A stretch of 64,000 nucleotides of DNA from NCBI RefSeq assembly GCF_001468285.1, contig NZ_LNSB01000026.1, positions 1-64,000 on the forward strand. Reading direction: 5' to 3'. The notes beneath the pieces were generated by a model, which did not search any database, was not told where the DNA came from, and worked only from the letters and a program-made list of their open reading frames with translations. The position numbers were made by a program, and so were the translations under genes. The stretch is from Sphingopyxis sp. HIX. Its GTDB lineage: Bacteria > Pseudomonadota > Alphaproteobacteria > Sphingomonadales > Sphingomonadaceae. Below, piece by piece: positions 53,190-61,994 of this stretch; position 1 is the first letter of the stretch, and each line of letters begins with the position of its first letter.

Positions 53190-53888
53190 TTATTGTTCCG
53201 CCCGCTCGAACCGCGCCCAGATCGGCAGATGGTCCGACGCCCTTGCCGCGAGCGCGCTGCGGTGCACCCCGGCCTCGACCGCTTTCAGGTCGGGCGAGGC
53301 GAAGATGCGGTCGAGCTTGGCGACCGGCCGGCGGCTGTGGAAGCTGTGGCCGGTGTCGACCAGCCGGTGTCGCTCGCCGAAATCGTGGAGGCAGCCGCCC
53401 TGGTTGCGCCACTCGTTGCAGTCGCCCATCAGGATCGTCGGCAATTCCTCGCCCGCGGCGACGTGGTTCAGGATCGCGCGCGCCTGCTGGCGGCGGCGGA
53501 GCCCCGAAATGTCGAGATGCATGCCGACGACGCGGAGCCGCGTGTCGCCGATGCGGATGGTCGCCGCGACCGCGCCCCTCGGTTCGAGCGTCGGCAGGTG
53601 CAGCGCGTGGCTTTCCTCGATCTCGGCGCCTTTCCGGACCAGCAGCGCATTGCCGTGCCAGCCGATGCTGTGCGGGCGGCCGTCGAGCGCGACGGGCACA
53701 TAATCGCTATGCTCGTCGAACATGTGCGGCGGGATCGCGCTGGCGCGCGCGCCGAAACGGCGGTCGGCCTCCTGCAAGGCGACGATATCGGCGTCGAGCT
53801 CGCCCAGCACCGACAGCACCCGCCCGGGGTCGCGACGCCGGTCGAGCCCGATGCCCTTGCGCATATTATAGCTGGCGACCTTGATCAT
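53190..53888 (-). CDS. Endonuclease/exonuclease/phosphatase (EEP) family protein
   Basis: A 232-residue metal-dependent phosphodiesterase of the DNase I fold. Motifs are VASYNMRKGIG, ALQEAD (metal-site Glu), HLDISGLRRRQQ, MGDCNEWRNQ and RASDHLPIWARF (catalytic Asp-His). No signal peptide is present. Family members hydrolyse DNA, sphingomyelin or inositol phosphates, and the substrate cannot be read from sequence. Confidence 0.92.
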   Translation of the reverse strand: MIKVASYNMRKGIGLDRRRDPGRVLSVLGELDADIVALQEADRRFGARASAIPPHMFDEHSDYVPVALDGRPHSIGWHGNALLVRKGAEIEESHALHLPTLEPRGAVAATIRIGDTRLRVVGMHLDISGLRRRQQARAILNHVAAGEELPTILMGDCNEWRNQGGCLHDFGERHRLVDTGHSFHSRRPVAKLDRIFASPDLKAVEAGVHRSALAARASDHLPIWARFERAEQ

Positions 53889-53959
53889 GGCGGGGGAGCA
53901 GCTGGCCTTCTGTCTTGTTCTACTGGGTTAGGACGAACGGGGGGCAGGTTGGGTTGCGT

Positions 53960-54172
53960 TTACGGCGCCCCGAACTCCGCCAGCAAGGCCTGCGCCTCGG
54001 CCAGATCCTCGTCGAGCACCATCACCCGCACCGGGATCAGCAGCCCGACGCTCTCGGCAATATTCATGCCCGCGTCGAAGCACACCGCGTGCACGCCTGC
54101 GCTTTCGAGCCGGCCGCGCAGCAGTTCGGCCTTGGCGCCATTGGGCAGCCGCACCAGTTCGACGAGCGCCAT
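53960..54172 (-). CDS. DUF2007 domain protein
   Basis: A 70-residue protein. It has the DUF2007 pattern LVRLPNGAKAELLRGRLESAGVHAVCFD and VRVMVLDEDLAEAQALL. It resembles the PII-like signal-transduction half fold of unknown role. It overlaps the upstream PPOX gene by one base at its ATGA junction, so the pair is co-translated. Confidence 0.82.
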   Translation of the reverse strand: MALVELVRLPNGAKAELLRGRLESAGVHAVCFDAGMNIAESVGLLIPVRVMVLDEDLAEAQALLAEFGAP

Positions 54173-54750
54173 CAGGACGATGTCTTGGCGGCTTCGCCGG
54201 CGACAAAGCGGTCGGTCGGGCGCGTCGGCAGGCCGTCGATGCTCTTCGTGCGCCCCTGGAACTTCTCGACCCACAGCACGGGATCGGCCTGGCGATGATA
54301 TTTCTGCAGCGTGTCGCGCTCGTGGCTGAGTTCCATCATCGGCACGCCCCAGCCGCAGCTCGTCTGCACGCTCTCGACGTCGATCACGAAGATCTGGCGC
54401 GTGCCGGGCAGCAAGGTGAAAGGCGCCGCGACCGCGTCCCAGTCGGCATCCTGCGGCAGCACCGCGCGCCCGCGGCCGTAGATGCGCAGGATCAGCGCGG
54501 TGCGGTCGAAGGCGCAGAACATGATCGTGATGCGACCGTCGGCCGCGAGATGCGCGTGCGTCTCGTTGCCCGATCCGCCGAAGTCGAGATAGGCGACCTG
54601 GCTCTCCGAAAGCACGCGGAAGGTATCGGCATAGCCCTTGGGCGACAGGTTGATCCGGCCCTCGTCGGCGGCGGTGGCGGTGAAGAAGATCGGCTGCTTT
54701 TCGATGAAGGCGATATGCTTGTCGGTCAGCGTGTCGGTGAATTCGGCCAT
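54172..54750 (-). CDS. PPOX-family (FMN-binding split barrel) protein
   Basis: A 192-residue protein of the pyridoxamine-phosphate-oxidase-like group: KQPIFFTATAADEGRINLSPKGY, DFGGSGNETHAHL and SCGWGVPMMELSHERD. The long C-terminal segment with W.EKFQGRTKSIDGLP is usual for this subgroup. The substrate is unknown. It is distinct from the PPOX gene at 1203-1829. Confidence 0.88.
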   Translation of the reverse strand: MAEFTDTLTDKHIAFIEKQPIFFTATAADEGRINLSPKGYADTFRVLSESQVAYLDFGGSGNETHAHLAADGRITIMFCAFDRTALILRIYGRGRAVLPQDADWDAVAAPFTLLPGTRQIFVIDVESVQTSCGWGVPMMELSHERDTLQKYHRQADPVLWVEKFQGRTKSIDGLPTRPTDRFVAGEAAKTSS

Positions 54751-54784
54751 GGTCTTGCGCTCCGCGTCGGTCCGCGCCGCTCTA

Positions 54785-55357
54785 TCACCATTGGCTGCCC
54801 TCTTCTATCGCCGCCTGCTCCTCGGGGCGCGTCGCGCGGCCGAGCGCGGCGTTGCGATGCGGGAAGCGGCCGAAGCGGTCGATCATGTCGAAATGCTTCC
54901 GCGCATAGTCGGCGAACAGGGGATCGGCGAGCTGGCCCATCAGCCGCAGCGATTCGCGCTGGTCGGCGATATCCTCGCTATGCTCGAAGGGCAGGTAGGC
55001 GAATTGCCGCCGCTCGTCGGGCCAGTCCCGGTCCCAGCCCTGGGCGACGATCCCGCGCGCGATGGCGCGCGCCAGGCTGTCGGTCGCGAAGGCGTCGGCG
55101 TAGCCGCGGTGGACGTTGCGCGGCACCTGGTCGAACAGGATCGCCGCGGCGAGTGCGGTGTCGGGATCGGCGAGGAAGGTCTCGGCGGGCTGTGATCGAA
55201 GAGCGTCGTGCCAGTCGGCGGCGAGGCCCCGTACATCGGCGTCGAATTCGGGCCCGCCGCCGTACCAGTCGTCCATGCCATGCGCATCGAACCAGAAGGT
55301 CAGGAGCTGCGCCGGCCAGTCGGCGGGCGGGACGGGGGTTTGGCTATCTTGGGTCAT
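54785..55357 (-). CDS. DUF924 family protein
   Basis: A 190-residue helical protein with the DUF924 hallmarks LLTFWF, ILFDQVPRNVHRG and FAYLPFEHSEDIADQ, and RFGRFPHRN near the C-terminus. The family is related to tetratricopeptide-like folds, function unknown. The ATG at 55357 is chosen over a longer frame that lacks similarity. Confidence 0.9.
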   Translation of the reverse strand: MTQDSQTPVPPADWPAQLLTFWFDAHGMDDWYGGGPEFDADVRGLAADWHDALRSQPAETFLADPDTALAAAILFDQVPRNVHRGYADAFATDSLARAIARGIVAQGWDRDWPDERRQFAYLPFEHSEDIADQRESLRLMGQLADPLFADYARKHFDMIDRFGRFPHRNAALGRATRPEEQAAIEEGSQW

Positions 55358-55435
55358 AGCGCACAGCGAAGCAATCCGGCGCGCTTCACGCAACCCCGGA
55401 TCGCTTCGCCGAACGCATAAGCGGGACGGCCTGGC

Positions 55436-55834
55436 TTACTCGGCCTTCGCGCGGCGATACGGCACGAACTCGCCCAGCGAGACGAAGCCCGCATACATAT
55501 GGCTCGAGCGGTCGCGCAGCTGGACGGTGTCGATGCTGCACAGCTGGCTGCCGATCGTCTTGGTGACGAGGATATCGTCGTCGTCGAGCGATTCGGCGCC
55601 GCCCTTCGGTCGGTTGACCCACAAAGTGCTGCCGGCGCGATAGACGATCGCGGTGCCGTCGATGATCGTCGAGCTGCGCGCCGAGGTCAGGTTGATGCAA
55701 TTCTGCGGCTCGCCGGCGACGCGGCCCTCGAGCATCTTCTCGAGCTGCGCCTCGGGCGCCAGCTTTTCCTTGGCCGCGGCGGGCCCGGCGGCGATCGCCG
55801 CGGCGGCGATGATGGTTGCGATAAACGGACGCAT
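55436..55834 (-). CDS. Secreted hypothetical protein
   Basis: A 132-residue protein with a signal peptide (MRPFIATIIAAAAIAAGPAAA) and a small domain containing two Cys (PQNCINL and SQLCSID) that may form a disulfide. The sequence TSARSSTIIDGTAIVYRAGSTLWVNRP recurs in sphingomonad hypothetical proteins. Function unknown. It lies 98 bp after the gene at 55933-57141. Confidence 0.75.
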   Translation of the reverse strand: MRPFIATIIAAAAIAAGPAAAKEKLAPEAQLEKMLEGRVAGEPQNCINLTSARSSTIIDGTAIVYRAGSTLWVNRPKGGAESLDDDDILVTKTIGSQLCSIDTVQLRDRSSHMYAGFVSLGEFVPYRRAKAE

Positions 55835-55932
55835 GGTTCGACTCCTGTCATTCAACACACACCCTCTATCGTCGATATAGGGCGCTTCGTCTGAACGGCA
55901 ACTGACTCGGACCCGCGCCCGTTGGCGCCGGT

Positions 55933-57141
55933 TCAGCAGGCCGCGTCGGGCAGCGGGATGCCGAGCGGGCCCTTGCATTTCTTCTTCTTCGCCGGCGCCG
56001 GCGTCTCGCTGCTGCCGCTCGACGCCCCGCCGCCGCTCATGCCGCCGAAATCGGCACCGACCATCAGCATCGTGTACGAGCGGAAACGCACCTTCGCGGT
56101 CCAGTCGATGTTCCACACACCGGTCGCGGGTTTGGGCGGATAGGAGAAATTGGCCTCGGGGCCGAAGGCATTGAGGTTGCCCATCATGAACTCGCCCGAC
56201 GCCTTCTTGACTTCGGCGGGGATCTGGCACGTCGTCTGCGACGGCGGCATCACGATCTTCTTGGTGATGAGGTTCGCGACGACCGAAGGTGGCAGCCAGT
56301 CCCAGAGGCCGCCGCCGAATTCCTTGGTCGCGCTGCTCGACCACCAGATGATGTCGCCCCCCTTCTCGGCGCGGTCCATGCCGCCGATCGTCCAGGCGGC
56401 GTAGCCGGTCGCATTCTGCACCGGGTTCCAGCGGATCGTCACCGACCCGTCGGCATTGTCGCCCGTCGAGGCCTGCAGCGCGGGCATATAATCCTGCGCG
56501 AGGGTGAAGTTGATGTCGCTGCCGATGTTGCTCGCGACGCGGTGCGCGCCGAGCAGGCTGCTGTCCTTCGCAGGCAGCTTGGTCGACTTGCTATTCGGCC
56601 ATTCGACATAGGATTTGCTGTTCTCGGGCGTCACTTCGCGCACCACCGGCACCGCGCTCGAGAAGAGGTTCGGCGGGATCTGCCCCGCGGCGACCTTGGC
56701 GAAATCGATGATCACCGGCTGGCCCGGCCCCGCCTTGGCGCCGCAGCCCCAATAGAGCAAAAGTCGGCCCTTCGGGCGTTCGAAGTCGGTCGGATAATCG
56801 CCGTCCTTGCGCTCGCGCCCGATCAGCGGCACCGACTTGCCGAGCTTCGCCTGCGGCAGGAAGAAGTGGTCGCCCTTGGGTGGCGGCGCGGTCGGCAGCT
56901 CGTTCGAGCCGAGGCGCAGGAACAGCTGGCGCGCGAGCGCGCTGTCGGGGCCGCCGCCGAACATCATGCTCATCGCGCCGCCCATGCCGCCTTTCCCGCC
57001 GCCCATCGCGGCGAAGCCCGACATCGTCGCGGCGTCCATCTCGTAACGTTCCTTGGGTCCCGTGCTCTTCTGCGCCGCGACGGGCGCGCTCAGCATCGCG
57101 GCGATCACCGCGACCGAGGTGAATCGAAAAGTCGTACGCAT
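55933..57141 (-). CDS. Secreted hypothetical protein
   Basis: A 402-residue protein with a signal peptide (to about residue 23). It has a Gly/Met-rich low-complexity segment (about 40-65, GGGKGGMGGAMSMMFGGG) and a central beta-rich region that includes a fibronectin-like stretch (SVTIRWNPVQNATGYAAWTIGG). Its tail is Ser/Gly then KKKKCKGPLG. I recognise no family; similar proteins appear in sphingomonads. It may be an envelope protein. Confidence 0.75.
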   Translation of the reverse strand: MRTTFRFTSVAVIAAMLSAPVAAQKSTGPKERYEMDAATMSGFAAMGGGKGGMGGAMSMMFGGGPDSALARQLFLRLGSNELPTAPPPKGDHFFLPQAKLGKSVPLIGRERKDGDYPTDFERPKGRLLLYWGCGAKAGPGQPVIIDFAKVAAGQIPPNLFSSAVPVVREVTPENSKSYVEWPNSKSTKLPAKDSSLLGAHRVASNIGSDINFTLAQDYMPALQASTGDNADGSVTIRWNPVQNATGYAAWTIGGMDRAEKGGDIIWWSSSATKEFGGGLWDWLPPSVVANLITKKIVMPPSQTTCQIPAEVKKASGEFMMGNLNAFGPEANFSYPPKPATGVWNIDWTAKVRFRSYTMLMVGADFGGMSGGGASSGSSETPAPAKKKKCKGPLGIPLPDAAC

Positions 57142-57257
57142 AATTCCTCCCTGCGACCGGAGGCGAACGCCCCGGCGGAAAAACTCATGCGACCCGATTC
57201 TGCTTTATGTTTGAGGCGGGTATAGGCGCACCGATGCGGCGCGCCAAGTGATGGAGG

Positions 57258-57602
57258 TCACAGCGCGATGACCGGGCGATCGCCACGCATTTCGGCCAGC
57301 CCGCCCAGCCAGCCTTTGCGGATGCCTTGACGGGCATAGGCGGCGCAATCGGCATTGGCGTCGATGGCCGCCTGCACCAGCGGGCGGAAACCGGGATGCG
57401 ACAGGATCATCCGGTGCGCTTGGTTGATCGACACCAGAAAGACCGAGCGGACGATCTTGACCAGCTCGGGCCAGTTGTTCGGCCGTTCGACCAGCGTGTT
57501 CCACGCCTGGCGGCTGGCGAAAAGGTCGCCGACGACGTCGAAGGCCGGATCGGTCGCGCGGCGCCCGTTGTAGAAAACGACGGCCGCCTGCCAGTCGCTC
57601 AT
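57258..57602 (-). CDS. Hypothetical protein
   Basis: A 114-residue soluble helical protein (MSDWQAAVVFYNGRR...GDRPVIAL) of no recognised family. It starts three bases after the tldD stop, so it is almost certainly co-transcribed with tldD. Confidence 0.7.
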   Translation of the reverse strand: MSDWQAAVVFYNGRRATDPAFDVVGDLFASRQAWNTLVERPNNWPELVKIVRSVFLVSINQAHRMILSHPGFRPLVQAAIDANADCAAYARQGIRKGWLGGLAEMRGDRPVIAL

Positions 57603-57605
57603 GGC

Positions 57606-59033
57606 TCAGGCCGTCCCGCCCACGGTCAGCCCGCCGACCAGCAAGGTCGGCTGGCCGACGCCCGCGGGGACGCTCTGGCCGCCCTTGCCGCAGACGCCGA
57701 TGCCTTCGTCGAGCGCCATGTCATTGCCGATGCCGAGCACTTTGGTGAGCACGCTCGGGCCGTCGCCGATCAAGGTCGCGCCCTTGATCGAATCGCCCAG
57801 TCTGCCGTTCTCGATCTTGTACGCCTCGGTGCAGCTGAAGACGAACTTGCCCGACACGATGTCGACCTGTCCGCCGCCGAAGCTCTTGGCGAAGATGCCG
57901 TTCTTGACGCGGCTCAAGAGCTCGGCGGGATCGTCATTGCCGCCGCGCATGAAGGTATTGGTCATCCGCGGCATCGGCGCATGGGCAAAGCTTTCGCGGC
58001 GGCCGTTGCCGGTCGGCGCGACGCCCATCAGCCGGGCGTTGAGCCGGTCCTGCATATAGGCCTTGAGGATGCCGTCCTCGATCAGGATATTTTCCTGCGT
58101 CGGCGTGCCCTCGTCGTCGATGCTCAGCGAGCCGCGGCGCTGCGCAATGCTGCCGTCGTCGACCACGGTCACGCCCGGCGCGGCGACGCGCTGGCCGATG
58201 CGGCCCGAAAAGGCGCTGGTGCCCTTGCGGTTGAAATCGCCCTCGAGGCCATGCCCCACGGCTTCGTGGAGCAGCACGCCGGGCCAGCCGGGGCCGAGCA
58301 GCACGGTGAACTCGCCCGCGGGGGCGTCGACGGCGCGCAAGTTTACCAGCGCCTGGCTCAGCGCCTCGTCGATCGCGCGGTTCCACTGTTCGGGCTCGAA
58401 CAGATGGTCGTACATATAACGACCGCCGAGGCCGAAATAGCCGCTCTCGCGGCGCCCGTTCTCCTCGACGACGATCGAGACGTTGAGGCGGACGAGCGGG
58501 CGGATGTCGGTCGCGAGGAAGCCGTCGGCACGGACGATTTCGACCACCGACCAGCTGCCCGCGAGCGCGACCGACACCTGGACGACGCGCGGATCGCGCG
58601 CGCGCGCGGCGGCGTCGACCTCCTGGCAGAGCGCGACCTTCTTGGCGAAGGGGATCAGGTCGAGCGGGTTCGCCTCGTCGTAAAGGTGGCGGTTGGTGCG
58701 CGTCGGCGGCCCGGCGGGCGCCTGCGCCGCAGGGTCGAGCAACGCGAGCGTCCCGGCGGCGCGGCGGATCGCGCCGGCGCTGATCTCGCTGGCGTGGGCG
58801 AAACCCGTCATCTCGCCCGACACCGCGCGCAGCCCGAAGCCCGCGTCGGTCGAATAGTCGGCGGTCTTGAGGCGCCCGTCGTCGAAGCCGAAGCTCTCGG
58901 TCGCGCGATATTGCAGATACAGCTCGCCGTCGTCGGCCTGCGCCAGCGCCTCCTGCGCGAGTTTCTGCGCGAGGTCGGGATCGAGCGCATCGGCGCGATA
59001 GAGGAAGCGGCGGGGATCGGTGGGGCTAGTCAT
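57606..59033 (-). CDS. tldD: Metalloprotease TldD
   Basis: A 475-residue TldD/PmbA-type zinc protease subunit that in E. coli pairs with TldE to degrade unfolded peptides and process microcin B17 precursors. The HExxxH motif is visible in LHEAVGHGLEGDF, and the C-terminal Cys-containing FSCTEAYKIENG is conserved. The ATG at 59033 starts the family N-terminus. A tldE/pmbA gene is not in the window. Confidence 0.95.
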   Translation of the reverse strand: MTSPTDPRRFLYRADALDPDLAQKLAQEALAQADDGELYLQYRATESFGFDDGRLKTADYSTDAGFGLRAVSGEMTGFAHASEISAGAIRRAAGTLALLDPAAQAPAGPPTRTNRHLYDEANPLDLIPFAKKVALCQEVDAAARARDPRVVQVSVALAGSWSVVEIVRADGFLATDIRPLVRLNVSIVVEENGRRESGYFGLGGRYMYDHLFEPEQWNRAIDEALSQALVNLRAVDAPAGEFTVLLGPGWPGVLLHEAVGHGLEGDFNRKGTSAFSGRIGQRVAAPGVTVVDDGSIAQRRGSLSIDDEGTPTQENILIEDGILKAYMQDRLNARLMGVAPTGNGRRESFAHAPMPRMTNTFMRGGNDDPAELLSRVKNGIFAKSFGGGQVDIVSGKFVFSCTEAYKIENGRLGDSIKGATLIGDGPSVLTKVLGIGNDMALDEGIGVCGKGGQSVPAGVGQPTLLVGGLTVGGTA

Positions 59034-59099
59034 GGGGTGGATATAGGGAGGCGCTTGTCCCTGCGCAAAGCTTCCTTGCTTGCGAGGTCCGGAAAAGGG

Positions 59100-59250
59100 T
59101 TTCGCGCAAAGACGCAAAGGCACGAAGAGGCTGGCGCGGGCCGCCAGGCCCATAGCTCTTCATACGGCGCGGTCGATTGCGAGGTGCAATGGGAAAGGCC
59201 GCTTCGCGGCTTACGCGATCTCTTTTGGGTCTTTGCGTCTTTGCGCGAAA
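59100..59250. repeat. R1-type inverted repeat
   Basis: The left arm 59100-59128 (TTTCGCGCAAAGACGCAAAG...) pairs with the right arm 59221-59250 (...CTTTGCGTCTTTGCGCGAAA). It is a close sibling of the copy at 2920-3069 and lies between tldD and a DUF4402 gene. Confidence 0.87.
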
Positions 59251-59283
59251 CATAGCGACGTCAGCTTCTAGCGCAGCGTCGGC

Positions 59284-59832
59284 TCAGAGATAATTCACCG
59301 TCAGCGTGAAGGTCCCGCTGTAGTCGCCCTCGGGCTGGTTCGCGGGGACGGTGAGCGTGCCGCCGATATAATAGGTCTGCACCCCGCTCGGCAGCAAAGT
59401 CGAGCCGAGCAGCGCGATGCCGCCGCCGCTGGTGCTCGCGGCGCGCACCAAAGTCGCGGTCATCGGCGTCGCGCCGCCGCCGGCGCGGGTGAGCGTGACC
59501 GAGGTGCTGCCCGACACGGTGATCAGCAACAGGCCGCCGGTGCCCTGGAACTGTGCGCGCTGGAACCCCGCGCCGACCGGAGTGGTGCCGCCGCTCGTCG
59601 TACGCGCGCCGGTGACCGCGTTGATCGTGACGGTGCCGCCGGTGGTGCCGCTGACGAGCGTGCCGAAATCGAGATCGTCGGTCTTCACCAGCGTGTTGGG
59701 CCGGACGACGGTCGCGGTGGTCGTGCCGTTGTAATCGGCCGCCTGCGCGGGTGCGCACAGCGCGGTCAGCGCTGCGGCGATGGTCAGGCCGCGCATGGCG
59801 GCCCGACTGGTGCTGGTCCCTCGAATCCCCAC
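59284..59832 (-). CDS. DUF4402 domain secreted protein
   Basis: A 182-residue protein. The GTG at 59832 is preferred because AGGAG sits seven bases upstream. A signal peptide with an Arg-rich n-region (cleavage near AQAAD) leads to a DUF4402 domain: DDLDFGTLVSG, TVTINAVTGARTTSGG and the closing GDYSGTFTLTVNYL strand. The family is fimbrial-like or adhesin-like of unknown role. A second copy lies 1 kb away at 60301-60873. Confidence 0.85.
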   Translation of the reverse strand: MGIRGTSTSRAAMRGLTIAAALTALCAPAQAADYNGTTTATVVRPNTLVKTDDLDFGTLVSGTTGGTVTINAVTGARTTSGGTTPVGAGFQRAQFQGTGGLLLITVSGSTSVTLTRAGGGATPMTATLVRAASTSGGGIALLGSTLLPSGVQTYYIGGTLTVPANQPEGDYSGTFTLTVNYL

Positions 59833-59955
59833 GATTCTGCTCCTGTCTGGCACAGACTATGCCAGCAGGGTGTGAATCGATGATGCGTCGGCGTGGTAAA
59901 GGCGGCGTTTACGCCTTGGGCCGCGGTTCAGCTCCCGTCGGCGTTCCGCCGACCA

Positions 59956-60153
59956 TCAACCCTTGTCGGCGATCCCGCCGATCAGCACGAAGCGCCGGTC
60001 GCAATAGCCGCAGTCAGCGAAACCCTCGTCGGTGTCGATCTCGAGCCACACGCGCGGATGGCCGAGCGCGGCGTCGGCGAGGCCGTCGCCGGTGCCGTCG
60101 CAGGCGATGCGGGTCTTGGGCGTGCGGATCGTTTCGGGAGCGCTCTGGGTCAT
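59956..60153 (-). CDS. CHCC-type zinc-finger protein
   Basis: A 65-residue protein with Cys-His-Cys-Cys spacing (IACDGTG...LGHPRVWLEI...DCGYCDRRF). It matches the small zinc-binding proteins related to the NDUFS6 accessory subunit of complex I. It lies between the two DUF4402 genes without obvious functional link. Confidence 0.85.
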   Translation of the reverse strand: MTQSAPETIRTPKTRIACDGTGDGLADAALGHPRVWLEIDTDEGFADCGYCDRRFVLIGGIADKG

Positions 60154-60300
60154 CGACCGCGCCCATAGCAAGCGCGCGGCGGCGCCGCAATCGGGACTCT
60201 CAGGCCTTTTTCCCTGCGGCTTGTGCCGCCATGACGGCACCGGCGAGCGCATCTCCCCCGAAACGCGCAAGTGGTCCCCCGGTGCCGTCTCCCCACGCGG

Positions 60301-60873
60301 TCAGAGATAATTGAGCGTGATCGTAAAGCTGCCGGCATAGTCGCCGGGCGCCTGGTTGGCGTTGACGTCGAGCGTCGCGCCGACCGGAAAATTATAGCTG
60401 CCGAGCGTGCTCGCGATGCGGAAGCGCGTCGGCGTCGTCGACAATATCGCGGTCGGGGTCGACCCGATCTCGAAATTGCGCACGCGCATCTGCGCCCCCG
60501 GTCCGGTGATCCAGATCTGGTTCGCGCCGAGCGAGATGCTGACCTCGCGGTTGTAGGTGCCGAGCCCCGCGAAGCGCGCGGGCTCGCCGTCCGACCCGGC
60601 CAGCGTCACCCCGCCGGTGCGCGTGCGCGATCCGTCGGGATAGAGGCGCACGGTGCCGGCACTCGTCGACGCGATGATGTCGCCGAAGTCGAGGTCGTTA
60701 ACCTTGAAGAAGCTAAGGGGCCGCAGCACGATGGCTTCGGCTTCGCCCTGCGCATTGTTCTGCGCGTGCGCCGACGGGGCGGCGAACGGCGCAAAAGCGA
60801 GCGCAATGACGGCTAGGCCGCGCCGGGAAAGCGGCGGGCAAATGATGTGTCTGGTCCTCACATCTCCCCGCAT
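60301..60873 (-). CDS. DUF4402 domain secreted protein
   Basis: A 190-residue protein with a signal peptide (hydrophobic core around residues 20-35) and a DUF4402 domain: NDLDFGDIIASTSAGTVRL, FEIGSTPTAILSTTP and the terminal GDYAGSFTITLNYL. It is clearly homologous to 59284-59832, especially in the FTxTxNYL ending, but diverged. The ATG at 60873 is a tentative start. Confidence 0.82.
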   Translation of the reverse strand: MRGDVRTRHIICPPLSRRGLAVIALAFAPFAAPSAHAQNNAQGEAEAIVLRPLSFFKVNDLDFGDIIASTSAGTVRLYPDGSRTRTGGVTLAGSDGEPARFAGLGTYNREVSISLGANQIWITGPGAQMRVRNFEIGSTPTAILSTTPTRFRIASTLGSYNFPVGATLDVNANQAPGDYAGSFTITLNYL

Positions 60874-60972
60874 AGCGCCAAGGTGACAAAATATGCTTAC
60901 TCGCCATGGTAAAGATTTCCTTGCCGGAACACGGGCTTTCGCGGGCGCCTGCGCGCGGCTATGGAGGCGGCC

Positions 60973-61896
60973 ATGACCGAAGCCGCTATTCGCATCGACG
61001 CCGTCTCCAAAACCTATGCCGGCGGCAAGCAGGCGCTCGACAATGTCAGCTTCGATGTGCCCCGCGGCCAGATCTTCGGGCTGCTCGGGCCGAACGGTGC
61101 GGGCAAGTCGACCCTGATCAACATCCTCGCGGGGCTGGTCAACAAGACCGCGGGGTCGGCGAGCATCTGGGGCTTCGACATCGACGCCGATCCGCGCAAC
61201 GCCAAATATTCGATCGGCATCGTGCCGCAGGAAATCGTCTTCGATCCCTTTTTCACGCCTTTCGAGACGCTCGAGAATCAGGCGGGGCTCTACGGCGTGC
61301 CCAAGGGCAAGCGTATTTCGGACGAGTTGCTCGCCGCGGTGCATTTGAGCGACAAGCGCGACGCCTATGCGCGCACCTTGTCGGGCGGCATGAAGCGCCG
61401 CCTGCTCGTCGCCAAGGCGATGGTCCATTCGCCGCCGATCATCGTGCTCGACGAGCCGACCGCGGGGGTCGACATCGAGCTCCGCCAGCAGCTCTGGGAA
61501 TATGTGCAGAGCCTCAACGACCGCGGCGTCACCGTGGTGCTCACGACGCACTATCTCGAGGAAGCCGAGCAGCTCTGCGACCGCATCGCGATCATCAACC
61601 ACGGCAAGCTCATCGCGAACAAGCCGACGCGCGAGCTGGTCGACATGGCGCGCGAGAAGATCGTCGTGGTGACGCTCGACCAGGACGTCATGGTACTTCC
61701 CACTCATCCCGCCTTCGACAAGGTCGAGCGCGAGGGCGAGCGCGGGCTCGCGATCAGCTACAACAAGGACCGCATGAACGCGGGCGAGGTGCTCGCCGCG
61801 GTCAACGCCATGGGCCACGGCATCGTCGACGTCTCGACCCGCGAGGCCGATCTCGAGGACGTCTTCCTCAACCTGACGCGCGCGGCGAATGGCTAA
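60973..61896 (+). CDS. ABC transporter ATP-binding protein (ABC-2 type)
   Basis: A 307-residue ATPase: Walker A GPNGAGKST, signature LSGGMKRRLL, Walker B IIVLDEPTAGVD and switch His in TTHYLEEAEQL. The C-terminal extension (VVTLDQDVMV...LEDVFLNLT) is typical of YadG-like ATPases that pair with an ABC-2 permease. No permease gene follows; nadB comes next. GGAGG five bases before ATG 60973 decides the start. Confidence 0.92.
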   Translation: MTEAAIRIDAVSKTYAGGKQALDNVSFDVPRGQIFGLLGPNGAGKSTLINILAGLVNKTAGSASIWGFDIDADPRNAKYSIGIVPQEIVFDPFFTPFETLENQAGLYGVPKGKRISDELLAAVHLSDKRDAYARTLSGGMKRRLLVAKAMVHSPPIIVLDEPTAGVDIELRQQLWEYVQSLNDRGVTVVLTTHYLEEAEQLCDRIAIINHGKLIANKPTRELVDMAREKIVVVTLDQDVMVLPTHPAFDKVEREGERGLAISYNKDRMNAGEVLAAVNAMGHGIVDVSTREADLEDVFLNLTRAANG

Positions 61897-61906
61897 CCTC
61901 TCTTCC

Positions 61907-61987
61907 CCGTTCGCATCGAGCGAAGTCGAGATGCCCATCGGCGTGGCGCTGCCCTTCGGGTGTCTCGACTTCGCTCGACACGAACGG
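61907..61987. repeat. Intergenic inverted repeat, family R7
   Basis: The left arm CCGTTCGCATCGAGCGAAGT (61907-61926) pairs with the right arm CTTCGCTCGACACGAACGG near 61969-61987. It separates the ABC ATPase gene from nadB, starting 11 bp past the ATPase stop and ending 7 bp before the nadB ATG. Confidence 0.85.
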
Positions 61988-61994
61988 AAATTTG

